Below are positions 49,791-62,833 of a stretch of DNA of 64,000 nt, in pieces (position 1 is the stretch's first letter; every line of letters starts with the position of its first letter). The translations under genes and the position numbers were made by a program. A model generated the notes under the pieces. It was not told the DNA's origin and ran no database searches. It was given only the letters and a program-made list of their open reading frames with translations. The stretch spans positions 6,830,501 through 6,894,500 of the forward strand of contig OW285190.1 in NCBI GenBank assembly GCA_935421135.1. The letters run 5' to 3'. This stretch comes from Bugulina stolonifera (Eukaryota > Bryozoa > Gymnolaemata > Cheilostomatida > Bugulidae).

Positions 49791-50384
49791 AAGTTATAAT
49801 TCAGATTATTTTTATTGCTGCAAGTTTCCTCACAGGATAGATAAGGACAATAATTTTAATGATTAAGGCTTTCCTTTATGTTATATATAAATTTTGTTCT
49901 CCCCATGAAACGGACAATTTTTACTCCGCAATGACAAATAATATATCATTAGAATCCTCTTAATATAATCTAAAACGTTGGTTTTTTAGTTTTTTAAAAT
50001 TTTATTTTATTTTTTGTGTAATACCAGAAAACATCAAAAAAATATATGGGTACAGTGTTCTACTGCTGGATGGGTGAAAAACCACAGTATATGAATAATA
50101 TTTACACCATCCTGTAGCTAAGAAATAATTCTAAAAGGTTGTCTTTGGAAATTTCCAATTTTACTTTAGATTTGGAGCAAATCCCTGCTCAATATTCATG
50201 TTGTTCATTGTTGCTGTGCATGGTTTAGCTCTATTAATAGTAGCAATAATAACAGAGATCAGCGCAGCCGGCAGTGCGTGACAGTTACTTTTGGAGCCAA
50301 CTGACATGTTTGATATGCTGCCAATCAATCACATATCATCAGCGTAATTACTGCCATGGTTTTTAGCACAGATTTTACACATTT

Positions 50385-50455
50385 GAATGGTGGTCCAGTG
50401 GGCAAGGGCGATAGTTAATGTGGGTATGTGCTCAAGTTCAATCCTTGGTCTATGC
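50385..50455 (+). repeat. tRNA-like SINE fragment 1
   Basis: GGTCCAGTGGGCAAGGGCG resembles a Pol III A box and, about 40 bp on, AAGTTCAATCC resembles a B box. No proper acceptor stem, so a tRNA-derived SINE or pseudogene is more likely than a functional tRNA. Confidence 0.45.
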
Positions 50456-53400
50456 TTATCAATTTTTTTCTCCAGTCTTGCGACATATAACATCAACATT
50501 ACATTGTAAGTTAGTTTCATTACATTTGGTGCTAACATATCAACCAACACAACATTGACACGCTTTATTTTTTCGGATTGAAGATATGAATATGTATTTT
50601 CTTAGGTTTACAATGATGTTTGAGCATAGTGTGGCGGTTATAAATGCTATAACATACATGTACCTCTAGCAAGGTGTATTGTTACAACATGGTTTTGCTG
50701 TTTTCACAGACAAACTATCATTTACTCACCAAAACACATGCATTTACTTGCTAATAATATTATGTCATTTAATTCCCCTGTGTTATTGAAAATCATGTGT
50801 GCTTCCATGTTAAATGCAGTCCTACATGTAGATAGCCTACAGCTAATAATTTACTCATTTTCTCATCAACATCACCCAGGCCTTTGTTGTACCTATACAC
50901 TGATATTTACAAGTAATTAGATCAGAGGCCATTGGTGTGCAATATTCACACAAGGCACATGCATGTAAAACTCACTTTTACATCTACAATGTATTTACAT
51001 GTAGATTATGCCTCTGCAGTATGGTTGAATGTGGTTGAAATTGAAGCTGGTGTGTTAACTCTACATTACAACAGTTCTCAGTAAATTACATGTTCATGAA
51101 ACAATATAAAGTGGCTTTCACAAAATCAACCAAATTTGCTTTTTCCTATAGCAACCAGTGTACACTGTACCGTTAGTACATGTACACACACATTGTCCAG
51201 TAAGAGCTAGTATGTTGATTGACTAATCAGCAGATCCCTGACGTGTTGAGCTGGTAAGTAGTGATTGGTAATTGTTTTTCCTGACAACCCATAAAAAATA
51301 TGCATTCCTTTCAATGGCCTTTCACCCTATCTTGCATACTATTATACTGTAAAGCAGAGGTATCCATAGGCTAGGCCAGTGAATACTACCTTCAAACCTT
51401 CAGCAGAAAATTCAAGATTTGAAGTGATGCACATTGTAGAATGTACATATTACAGTGCAAAGATGTATGTTGTCGATTTATTTACAGGTGAATGTATGCA
51501 TTAACAGGGCATAAAAATCATTGAACCCTCTGTTTTCTGGGGTTCACATCTATCACATCATATTTTAGTTGGTTTTAGAAAGAAAAAAAAATCATTTTTC
51601 AAAAAGTTAAAAGAAGTATGTTAGGTGTAGATTTTAAAAAACACTTCAAACCATACCTCATTCTTGCCATGAAAGTATTTAAACCGCTCTTTTAAAAGAT
51701 GAGAGTTTATCATACATTGTATAACATAAACATATGCTCTGAGGCTGAAATTTGTGCCCCGTCATGCACAACCAGGTTACAAGCTAGATGTAATTGCAAA
51801 ATACAAATCCAACAAAAGTTGGAGCTAATTAGCTGCTACTGCATGGATACAAGGTCGAAAGTGGTGCTCGCCGAGCAAAGTCCCCCATTCCATGTCTAAA
51901 GTTACCCGTGGTTCATAAAATATTGCAAATAATTAGTAGTACGGACAATTTATTTCTGAAAAAGCAAGTACAGTATGCAGTTTAAAAATATACTTGTAAA
52001 TATACACAAATGTTCTAGAGTAAAAGCAGCTTAAATGTTTTATGTAGTAAGAGATCATAATATTATTCATAGTAATGCATTATGCGTGTAAAAGGAGCAT
52101 AACTGGTTCAAAAATACTTACATGTAGCCTATATAATACATGTATTAATATGTATGGTACATGTACATGTATGTACAATGGTTGCAACAAACCATAACTG
52201 ATAAGTAGGTTATGATAGGCACCAACTCATTTGCTGGCTTTCATAGCTGAAGCCAAGATAGCTGTTACTTCTGAGCTGTCTATTTGATGGTCTCAATGGC
52301 TGCACAAACACTGCATTGTACCTCCCTGTGCATAACTATGGCCTCAAAGGTAGAGTATTGTACCTAGCCAGCTGAAGCCGCTGATAAGAACCTATTCTAT
52401 ATCCAGCTCTTAAGCATATAAAACTTCAAAGATCCAGGAATTCTACAAGTAAAATAAAATAAAACTTTTATTTGAAATAACCAGGCATATTTAGGCCGCT
52501 ATGCTAAGCTGCTGCAATCAGATGCTCTCAAATGGCAGGATGTACTGCCAAGTAATTATTTTATCATCATAACTGTCATCCATTGTAAAGCCATTAGCAT
52601 TATTCATCCTTGTGGCCTCTTGGTTCCATCGATATGTTCTTAGGTCAGGCTGATAATAACATTATACATCTTGGGAAATAACCCCTTCAGAATTAGATAA
52701 ACTTGGAGAGAATGAGGGGATAGGTAATGATGTGAAAGCGAGGTTTTAAAATCTCGCCTAACTCTGATACTTAGCAAGACATTTCATTCGTTGCAAAGTC
52801 ATTAGCTAATTGCTGTAATTCATTCTGATATGATACCCTCATTTTCATCTGAGGCTGAAAATACCATTACAGCAGACTGTGGAACAAATAAGGCAGGTAC
52901 ACAGTGCATGCAATCTTACAGATTTGTATTGTAGAGCTATCCCACTTATCTTACAGTAGCTAAGAAATTTGTGAACTACTAAAATGAAACAAAAATTATG
53001 CTCTAGTGTGATATAAACTTCAAACCCTATGAATGATAGTCAAGCACTATACACTATCAAGTTCACAGTGACAGTTTGGGCAAAAACTAGCTATTAAAAT
53101 GAGGGAGCACACCTAGTGGCCATTAAAATTAAGGTGCTTACACACCTTATACTCCTGTATAACCACACTTCGAACTCTGGCATTACATCTATGAAAATAA
53201 TCCTTCCAGGATTAAATAAATGAAGGGATGAGGAAGCAAGTAAAAATTCTACCTAAATAGTAATTAGGACTAATAATACCCATATTGCACCTTACTTGTA
53301 AGTACATGATGTACTTTGTGACAGTAGAGTAAGTCCAAATCTAAAATATAGCCATGGACATGCAGCTCGCAAAAGCTTCACAAGCAACAAAGTGCTTTAT

Positions 53401-53668
53401 TACAAAACAATGAATATGAAAAATACCTTACCTTTTAGTCAGATAAAATCATCTTCTCATCGTCCTGTTACAGGCAATCGTTCTAGGCAAGCAGACTCAA
53501 CCGCGAAGTTAGTGATTCTAGCAAGTCCTATTATTATTGTGCAGTGTGGCAGCAAACACTTGCTATGCCCTATGACACATTGGTATTTTGCAAATACAAG
53601 ACATGCATAATTGCTTCCAGGGTTCACACTGCAGTAGACTGCTCAACTATAATTTCTAATAACGCTAT

Positions 53669-53745
53669 TGCACCTGATAGCTCAATGCGTAGAGTGCAGA
53701 TTCACAAAACAAAAGTTCTGTGTTCGATACCCGGTCCAGGCGATT
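53669..53745 (+). repeat. tRNA-like SINE fragment 2
   Basis: TAGCTCAATGCGTAGAG fits an A box and GTTCGATACCC fits a B box at tRNA spacing. The acceptor stem pairs poorly, so this is called a tRNA-derived SINE or tRNA pseudogene. Confidence 0.55.
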
Positions 53746-55008
53746 TTTTCTTTGTGATTAGAGAGTAGAGGATTACAAGGGAGCACAACTCTAAATTGTT
53801 ACAAGTTACTTCAAATAACTAAAATGCTTGTCCTTAACTATCCTGTGCTTCTTGTGATCTCTGATGGATAGGGTACAGTGCTGCACTTTACAGTGTGTAT
53901 GTATTTATAACTTAGGCATATAGGAGATCAAGCCAAGCAGAATTAGACTGCTCAATGGTAAAACCTTGACCATACCGTAACCTACTGTAGTGATCAGGAC
54001 TATAGTCTTGTTTGCTCTTTGGTGTTGACTAGTAAATACATGTGAATATAATTATTATTATCTTAATTATTGTCTGATATATTCTAGATATCAAGAGGAT
54101 TCCATAATGAATTCTTATTGTCTACAATAATCTACGGTATAATATTATATAAAAGCAGAGATATTGCATTTTTTCCTCATGCTGGGGTAGAGAGAAGATA
54201 AATCTCAGTTATAGTTTAATTAATTATTATGTGTATCATAATCAGAAAAATACCGCTACACTAATTGCACCAGCCCCTTGCAGCTTGCACTGCCAAGTGC
54301 CAGTGCTGGTCAACTTCCCGTGAGAAAGGCCCGATGATATGGCCACTTTCTTGGCGGGTAGAGCAGTTGCCCACAGTGACTATGGGTACACGCCTGCTGA
54401 CCACTAAAATTGAGGTGGGTGCACATCGTATACTCCCATATAACCGCACTTCGAACACTGACAGGAGGGAATAGCAAGGGTAAGAAAAGCTACATGAAAC
54501 AAATAGATGGTGAAGTGTGAGCTAAGAAACGTCCTTCTACTGAAACGATAACATTCACCAAGTTCAGATCAAGGTGAACAATTTTACTGACTACTACTAA
54601 CAGCACTAATTTACTAATTATCATAAAAGATTCATAAAAATATGAAATAGTCGGTAAGGTGTGAGGATAGAGCATGGTATATGTGAAGGTGATCTAAGCA
54701 TAAAACACAAATTTTCAAGAATTTATTTATGCGTCCTATATTGTCATAGCATAGTAATGCATTCTATTCCAACAACACCCTGTATTTAACAGGTACTAAT
54801 GTGTCATATGCCATCAAAAAATATTTTAACCGCTTTTACATAGATTGGAACCTCTGTTACAAGAGACAGTTTCATCCATTACGCATACAATGTTTAATAT
54901 ACACCTACATAATTAAAATGTAATACAAACACATGATTGAAGCCAGCAGCATGCTAAATCTCAAATTATAAAATAATATATAAAACAGTACCATGAATTT
55001 AACTGTTA

Positions 55009-55166
55009 GGTGCAATAGTGGAGAAATTGAGATAGCCTTAGTTCCTTGTTTGTGGTTGGGGTTTGGAGTAAGGGCGGTCTACCAACAAAATATAGGCAAG
55101 ACAACTTCTCCTGTTTCAGCTTTGTCGAAGAACAAACGCTATCTCAAATTTCTTCACTTCTGCACC
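55009..55166. mobile_element. TA-flanked MITE, copy C
   Basis: Same family as 46366 and 49460, in opposite internal orientation. GGTGCAATAGTGGAGAAATT is mirrored by AAATTTCTTCACTTCTGCACC; TA flanks at 55007-55008 and 55167-55168. Confidence 0.83.
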
Positions 55167-55654
55167 TAACTGCAGGAATTTAATTGCAGCACATGCCTCA
55201 CCCTACCGTGGCCGATTTCTGCCACACAGTGCAAAACTAAAACGCAATTTACATGATACTGAATTATAAAATAAACGAAATAAAAATCACATTTGCCTGA
55301 AATAAAATAAATCATGTGAAACCAAACTGAAATTAAAATAAAATATAAAGTTGATCTGAAACTGAAAGCGAACTTGCATGAAACAAAATTGCAATTCACC
55401 TAAAAATAGATGGTAGATGTTGGGATGATGCAATCCATTGTATAATAATATATGCTTATTAATAATGGTAGCAGTGGTGAAAGGTAGAAAAACACGAGAA
55501 CGTGTGTCAACAGGCGTTTTGATAGTTACTATCAAGTACTATGACCAATAGGTGAACACAGAACGGTGTGATGTACCTATAATTGGTAAACTAGTGTACA
55601 TTTCTGCTGTTATTCTGTGTGCAACAAATAGAGCTTGCTAGTTTGACCAGTTCT

Positions 55655-57001
55655 TCACGCGCCTTTCCATCTTCCCATTCTATTTGACCTTGAAGGAAAT
55701 TCTTGGTAGTTTGCACACACATCTAAACCATTATATCTTGTAGACAGTTCTTTAATAGCAGGCATATCTGGTTGCTCATTGGCTATCCTACATAACTCAC
55801 AGGCAGGAAGTACGTGTAAATATTGAACTTTACTCATCCTCCATGTTTCTCTCCACGTGTGATAACTGTTGTATTTATCCGGATGACTCATCAAATAGTT
55901 CAGATATTTCCCTAAAGCTCTGATGTCTATAAAGTTACGTACATGAATAAATGAGTTATGTGGAGCCATGTCAGTATATTCCTGTACTCCTAGACCACCC
56001 ATAGCTACTGGTACCATGTTTGCTGGATCAGCTAAATTGTTCCAAAACTTTTCGGTTATGTAATCTTGACAAAGAGAGTTTTCAAAACTCAAATAAAAAT
56101 AATACTTTTTATGCAATTGTAGTCTGCACTCGTCAGTTTTACAAGGATCTGGCATCCCACAGCTCCCATATAAATCCACATGAACATATTTTGATAGTTC
56201 TGTAATCATTTCTAAACGGTTGTAATGAACAGAGTCACAATGACTGACATAGGCTAAGGCACCTCTAGATTTGTTTGCTGCATAGTTAACAGAGTTCAGA
56301 GGTTGTTCAAGTTTATATTGACATCCTTTATACACATGCCAACTTGGAATAGTTGAATACCTGCTGTATGTGCTGGTAAAATTAATTTTCCCATCTGTTA
56401 CATTCTGAACGATGTGCTCGGGAAAGCCAGGTGATTCATCTGTATATAGTCCAAAATATTGATCTGGGCGTCTTGGAATTTTGTCTAATGTTTTACCATC
56501 GTACATAAACCCAAGTTTAAATAGAATAATCTGAGCCTCTATAGCAAGTTTATCTGGAGGTGAAGCTGGTTTGAAAGACGGGTAACCCAACCGATGAGGG
56601 TTTACTCCGATACAATTACTGTAGACACAGTTTGTGAAATTCAAACTCTGCCACATTGGATAGGGAAACCCATGATAACCTAAAATTATTTTTATATTGT
56701 CTCGATCACTTCTGTTAATGCTAATCATGTTTGATGAAAATGCATCAAATATATCTTTAGACGTCTTAGATGATGCACCTAGTTTCCTGGTGACTGCATT
56801 ACGAATCTCTTGAGCAGTGAGAAGGTGAGATGGTGTGCTGACAAATGGGGATTCATAGCAGTGATTATCGTAGGGATCTGGTGGAATCAGAGATGCCTTT
56901 GATTTGTTTATTGTAGGTCGATGTTGGATATCACTGAAATATACTATCATTGCACTGAGAATGAGGCAAAAAATTAGCATCCGAGCATACATCATGCACA
57001 T
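55655..57001 (-). CDS. GT10 family alpha-1,3/4-fucosyltransferase-like protein, intronless
   Basis: A single uninterrupted 448-residue frame from an ATG at 57001. A short cytoplasmic N-terminus is followed by one hydrophobic helix (about residues 7-22) and a luminal stem, which is the type II Golgi glycosyltransferase layout. The C-terminal catalytic half has VDLYGSCG and, around residue 300, FYLSFENSxCQDYITEKFW, the hallmark GDP-fucose-binding motif of family GT10, followed by VPVAMGG. Several N-x-S/T sequons lie in the stem. The length matches animal fucosyltransferases (350-450 aa). The expected reaction is transfer of fucose from GDP-fucose to GlcNAc-containing glycans in the Golgi. The acceptor and linkage cannot be read from sequence. 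Lack of introns is common in this family. Confidence 0.92.
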   Translation of the reverse strand: MCMMYARMLIFCLILSAMIVYFSDIQHRPTINKSKASLIPPDPYDNHCYESPFVSTPSHLLTAQEIRNAVTRKLGASSKTSKDIFDAFSSNMISINRSDRDNIKIILGYHGFPYPMWQSLNFTNCVYSNCIGVNPHRLGYPSFKPASPPDKLAIEAQIILFKLGFMYDGKTLDKIPRRPDQYFGLYTDESPGFPEHIVQNVTDGKINFTSTYSRYSTIPSWHVYKGCQYKLEQPLNSVNYAANKSRGALAYVSHCDSVHYNRLEMITELSKYVHVDLYGSCGMPDPCKTDECRLQLHKKYYFYLSFENSLCQDYITEKFWNNLADPANMVPVAMGGLGVQEYTDMAPHNSFIHVRNFIDIRALGKYLNYLMSHPDKYNSYHTWRETWRMSKVQYLHVLPACELCRIANEQPDMPAIKELSTRYNGLDVCANYQEFPSRSNRMGRWKGA

Positions 57002-58972
57002 GCTGCTGGTCTAGTCACCGAGTAACAAATGAGGTCGACTATGGCGTTATTGATCAGTGTCGTTCCCGCAATTCTGTGCTTTCAGAACTGCCAGTTATGT
57101 AGACCAGATTTACAGAGTACGAATCTAAAATAAAGACAATTAAGAAGATGTGATAGCGTGAAAAGTTCATTTTTACTTTGCAGTGACTGAATCCAAGTCA
57201 TAAGCTCATTATAATCATGAACTTAGAAATGCATGATATGATAATTATAGTGGAACCTGCAGATTTAAAAATCTATATGCGACGTGTAATTAATATGGGT
57301 TGTAATCATGCCCAGTAAACAAGAATATTTCCATTATGAAACTGTACCAACTCTTTCAATCTAGACAGTTGGCTGATTGTGTACATGATTATACATGTGT
57401 ACAATGTTTACTGTAGAGTAATATACGTGCAATATATTATGTGTACATGACTGTATATAACTGTTGAAAAAAGTATTACACATGTGCATCATATTACTCT
57501 ACATGAGACACTTATTTATAATAATATACTGTGACACATAAATGTAAGATACAACATATACATGTAGATCACATGTTACATACGTTACACACGTTACACA
57601 CGTTACACACGTTCTACATGTGTATGTATACCAATTACATATAAGTATATTTTACATAATTATATCAGTTGGATACATATGAAATCTTGCTATATATATT
57701 GTAGATGTTTTGTGTGCTTGCTGTACGAGCCCGAGCACGGGAGAAGTCTGAGAGTAGTCTACTAAACTCTCTCCTAATTACATACATTGAGCTTATGGTA
57801 ACCTAGTTGACTGGCTAGACTGCTGTAAAGCTGTAAACTCATGACATACAGTGTATAAAGTTGTGTTACATAGTTTCTATAATATAAGCCTACCTGTTTG
57901 AAACATGTAAATTAATAGCTCACTGCATAAACCTGCACAAGTAGATGATGTACCCGTATACACTTACCACCAATGAACCTGTCCACTATTCCATCACGCA
58001 TCTACCACATAGCTCTCATGGCTATCACTGCATTAATATAATATACATATATTATAAGTTATTGTTATATCCCACTAAGACAAACAATTACCTCATCCAT
58101 ATCCCTTGCCTACCTACTGACAGTGATATATTATCAATCAGTCCAGAAAGTGGACATAACCAACTGTAATCTACCATGTCATACAAAATAGAAGTCTTTG
58201 CCATTTCCACATAACATTTTTCCATAGATTACATGCCTGTAGTGGCTGTGGAAGAACCACAATGCCATAGGAGAATGCTTTTCTGCAGTTTCCTCATTTG
58301 CTTGCATAATTTATGCATCTGTATTCATTATGATCACTGGTAGTAGCTAGATTGTACATTTAAAAACTGTATGAAGCCAGATTAAAATTAAATCATCAAA
58401 GTTTTAATGCATTGGATTTACTGATTGGTGCTAAGTGACCTTTACCTTTGGGATTCCCAATAATACAAGGGAACATAAACCATAGTTATACAGATTCATG
58501 AGAACATAACTCTTAATAAATTAAAACAACCCGGCGCAGCCAGTGAGCATTGACTAATATTAGTAATTCAATGTTGTTCCCAATCTATTACAGGAATCAT
58601 TCATCCAGGAGCAGGCAAAGAAATAAAAGTGCCTGCTTGTGATCTTGGAATATCAGGTAGACTGTAATCCGAGTTAATATCATGGGCAGGACTAGAGTGT
58701 GTTATCAAACGCATCAAACTGGTTTTGACTAAGGTAATTGTTAATATATACTCACTTCATCATCATGTTAATGTATTTGTAGGACTAGGGGTCATGTAGT
58801 AGAAAGGTAGGTACAGAGTAAGTCACTGCAGACTGGCCTCCTTAGTACTAACAATGATGTTTAATCATGGACTATAGAAAACCGTGAGACCAAAATAGAA
58901 ACACACGGTTTCTGTGTTGAGAATATATTGCTGTGGATTTGTACCAACGACCCAGTTTGCACAAAAAGGTAA
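57002..58972. other. Upstream region of the fucosyltransferase gene and spacer
   Basis: Should contain the minus-strand promoter of the fucosyltransferase. A short ACACGTT tandem occurs at about 57580-57612. A possible plus-strand exon with both splice signals at about 58595-58650 was seen but could not be joined to a gene. Confidence 0.35.
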
Positions 58973-59254
58973 AGGGACATTTCGAAAAAGACAGTTCAAA
59001 ACAGGACATCTCACAACCAAACAGTTCTAAACTGGACAGTTCGAAACTGTGTAGATTACATTTAGAAGAACAAAGCTCACAGATAATTAATTTTAGTTGA
59101 TTAATTTAATTAATTGAATAAAAAAATAATATTGAAAATAAAAATTAGTTGAAATCTGGTGGTTGGGGTTTGGGGTTAAGCGTTTCGAACTGCCCGGTGT
59201 TGAACTGTCCACTTTCAAAACATCCTGTTTCAAATTATCTTTTTTGAACAGTCG
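58973..59254. mobile_element. MITE family 2, copy 2
   Basis: GAAAAAGACAGTTC near the left end is mirrored by a diverged GAACAG/TCTTTTTT near the right end. The interior carries GGTTGGGGTTTGGGGTTAAG, the inverse of the C-rich block in the copy at 47975. Confidence 0.6.
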
Positions 59255-60421
59255 CACATTCAGTTACGCTTCTATCTAGTGTATCAACACCACTCCAAAA
59301 TGTAAGTATGAGATAAAGGATATGTATTATATAATTATCCTTACTGCATGACGTCGCAGTAACAACTACCCTGCGCAATAACAATCTGGCCTCTTTTATA
59401 GGTAAAGAAAGACGACCAACGATGGTATGTGGTAAAATTTATATCTACAGCACTGTGCATGTACATGTAGATAGTGGCGCTGTAATTTTGTAGATGGCAC
59501 TGCACGGGTTACATTGTATATGGCTGTTAGGCATCTCTCCTATTTTATTATTGTAGCTGAAAGAGGTAATGGTGACATCACTTCTGGTCTGTCATCCGGA
59601 AGGAATCTTGAAGCTAAAAGGAAAACCTCAGATAGGATTCTGTTTGGCATTGAAAATTGGGAGAAGATGTTTAGTGCATAAAAACCCTATGGGTAAGGAC
59701 AAAATGAGTTTGTAATTTGGACATGTGCTGATTTTACTGTTTGATTAAGTCTCAAGTCAAACCCTTCTGGTATTCTAAAGGAATCTTTATAATTATCATG
59801 GGTGGCTAGTGCTCACATAATATGGGAATATTATTTGCAAAGAATTTGTTAAAATCATGTAACATTACACCTGTCTCCATAGTACTTGAGGCTGAGAGAA
59901 TACATAATGCAGTGGAACAAAGTATAAGTTTCAGTCTCATTTGTTTAAACTGGAGTTGCAGACCAATAATTATGGTTTTATTGGGTATTACATAATGACC
60001 ATTGGAATAAGAAGGAAATAAGGAAAACAACTATTCCAGTAGTAATTATGTGGTCTTGTCTTGTCTTGTCTTGGTTAAGCTCCTAGACCCCAGGGTAGGG
60101 GAAAAGAGGAACTATCAGAGTTGCAGGTGGCATTTATTGTTCACTAATCTCTTTACCAGGGGATAAATTGCCCTGTGTAAACATGTAGGTAAAATTTCTA
60201 ATAACTAATAATTACATACCAGAAACAGAATTCTATAGAAATAATACAAAAGCTACAAATACTTCTACTCAAACATGTCATTGTGATTCCATGGACAACC
60301 AACAGAATGTTATATAATTTACAGCTTAGTGTCTCCAAATGTTGTCTTTTGTCTCAAATGTTGGTCTTGTTAGTTCTCTGAAACCAGTATTCATTTCCTA
60401 CCAAGACCTCCTTCAGTAAAC
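59255..60421. other. Spacer before the small repeat-protein gene
   Basis: Possible exon-like segments (about 59402-59424 and 59557-59691, with acceptor and donor) occur but do not give a continuous frame into the exon at 60422. They may be 5' UTR exons or chance. Confidence 0.3.
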
Positions 60422-62735
60422 ATGGCTGTAGGACTAGTCTTGTTTCTTCCCGTTATCGCTACTCTGATAAGCATTAGAGAAAGTACTAGAAAAAGGTAAG
60501 TACATCTATTCCACATACAGTATATAGTGAATGTATAGTAATTTTAGTCATGGGAATCCAGGTTTAGATGCAGGTAAATTTAATCTATGATACTATAATA
60601 TTTACAGCACCAAAATAAACTGCTTGAAACTTGGAAAAAGACCATCAAAAATGTTTGGTAGCTAGGCATATGAAGCCAGCATTTACAATACATTTATTTC
60701 TTTATGATATTCTACTCAAGCTTGATTGAAATTTAATGTATTTGACTATTTGAACCATAGATTTAATATAAATTAACAGTGTTCCCTAGTTTGTTATGTT
60801 GTTCTAGCTCTTCAGTTACTTAGCATCTCACTTTCTGTACCAGATGTATTCAAAAATAGAGTAAAATAAAACTTAGAAAAAACAATATATAACATTAACT
60901 AGCATGCCATCGGACTGGTTTGTATTTAGCAAGATGGGTTTCACAACACGCTACATGGTAACTGCGCTACATGGTAACTGCGCTACATGGTAACTGCGCT
61001 ATATGGTAACTGCGCTACATGGTAACTGCGCTACATGGTAACTGCGCTACATGGTAACTGCGCTACATGGTAACTGCGCTACATGGTAACTGCTACATGG
61101 TAACTGCGCTACATGGTAACTGCGCTACATGGTAACTGCGCTACATGGTAACTGCGCTACATGGTAACTGTGAACAGTAAAAGATACATTTCGTAAAACA
61201 GTATGTTCAAAATGTTCAGAAAACATTTGAGTTACAAAGCGTTAAATTGTGAAAGTGATTATCTATAGGCTATCATCTAAGCTGGTATTATAATAATTAT
61301 TATGTTGAATAGATTAATACAATAATAAACATTTGAAATAAGACTTAGTCTTTGTTTACTAAAGAACATGAAATGCACTAGAACAATGCATGTGTCAGTT
61401 TGTATACCATACATGCTTCTCGCTCAAGTTCAAGGAGGCGCAACTTTACGCTTTTTGGTCATAGCCAGGGTTCTTCAATGGAATTCCAGATCAAAACTTT
61501 GTCTCATCTATTATATAGCAAGTCAGCCTCAACCTCAAACAAACATCTAAAGCTACATTATACTGCTCAATATCGCTCCTAATTATTCAAGGTTGGGTAC
61601 AACCAATAATATGTAGATAGATAGCGTGTGAGTTAGAGATTCTACACTACTTTGTTTGCTACAGACCACGGAATGTACAGACAGTGGAGTCATCACATAC
61701 AAATCTTACTGGAAACTCAACTAATAACCCTACTGGAAACTCAACTAATAACCCTACTGGAAACTCAACTAATAACCCTACTGGAAACTCAACTAATAAC
61801 CCTACTGGAAACTCAACTAATACCCCCAGTGAAACCCCTGCCCCAAGTCTCACCAGAAATCCTACCCTGAGTCTGACTGGAAATCCTGCTGATTATGAGC
61901 CGTAAGTTTGTAGTTGGAATTGTGTACACATGTGATTACCCACTTATTATTATAAGGACCAAGTTAAATAGCTCCTTAGGATGCTGACAATACTAGTTCA
62001 TCATTATATATACATTGTATGGTGTGGCATTTATGTAACTAGACTAGCCAACAAGGTCAATGCATTCAGTCCTATCAGCGCTATTAGTGACCTTATCAGT
62101 ACCAATGTACCTTCCAAATATGGGCATTGGTGTAAGCTAGTGCTTTATAGGCATGTACATAATAAAAAGTATGAATACTAGAATATTCCATTTCATACAG
62201 TCCGGAGCTCTAATGAATGAGCCTATGTGGTTCCCTCAACACTATCACCATCTCCAGTATTATATAACCATGTCAGATATAATATAACACATTTTAATTG
62301 TGTTTGTAGAAACACAGAATACAGCTTGGAGCTTCTCCAAGGGAGAAACATCGAGGTTTGTCTCTCAAACTCTCTTACAATTTATTAATTACATGTATAT
62401 ACCCTTGTGTAAATATATAATTATTATTGTACAACTACTTGTACATGTATATATCAGTCATATAGGTATATTCTATAAATAGTGTAAATTATGTCATCAT
62501 GTGCTGGTACTGTATAAAATCTGCTATTAACTCTTACAGATAGACTTCACCTCAGAGACGGGGAAAAGATTTCAACAGCAGTACAAACCACCAAGCTTCC
62601 CGCTGTGGTAAGATTTCAAACTCCTCAGCTTAGCTTTGTCTTTCGTTCTTCTATTAATTTATTGAATTTCTTCTCTGTTACGTACTCTGTAGCTGTCAGC
62701 CATTCTATGGAGGTATTCTGCAGGTTTTACAATAA
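60422..62735 (+). CDS. Predicted small signal-anchored protein with N-glycosylation-sequon repeats
   Basis: Five inferred exons: 60422-60495, 61665-61901, 62310-62355, 62540-62607, 62693-62735. All junctions are GT-AG with matching phases (2, 2, 0, 2) and the frame closes on a TAA, giving 155 aa. The N-terminus MAVGLVLFLPVIATLISIRE is a hydrophobic signal peptide or anchor. It is followed by five copies of an eight-residue GNSTNNPT unit, each with an N-S-T or N-P-T site, then a polar segment with YEPNTEYSLELLQGRN. I do not recognise the family. The reading may extend upstream, since the exon is open back to an acceptor at 60373. The phase agreement supports a real gene, but no homology does. 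Confidence 0.42.
60947..61169. repeat. 16-bp minisatellite inside intron 1 of the small gene
   Basis: About 14 copies of GCTACATGGTAACTGC, nearly identical, with one shortened unit near 61085. Confidence 0.95.
61705..61828 (+). repeat. 24-bp coding tandem repeat (GNSTNNPT)
   Basis: Five almost identical copies of a 24-bp unit in frame with the predicted exon. Low divergence indicates recent expansion. Confidence 0.9.
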
Positions 62736-62833
62736 GTGTCAACTGCAGCAGCCAGCAAATACGTCATTGTATGAGTTTCTCTTACACGGTACACGTAATA
62801 CATGTATGACACTAGTAGTAATGGTATTAACAA

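Larger units (their letters stand above)
49791..55008. other. Long gene-poor, repeat-rich spacer
   Basis: I see no coding exon. Two tRNA-like SINE pieces (50385, 53669) and a diverged direct repeat pair (about 53095-53165 and 54395-54460, sharing TATAACC(A/G)CACTTCGAAC) are the recognisable contents. Confidence 0.4.

Noticed and set aside
59557..59691. Exon-like segment with good acceptor and donor before the small gene
   Set aside because: Every phase tried into the exon at 60374 meets a stop codon, and no domain is recognised.
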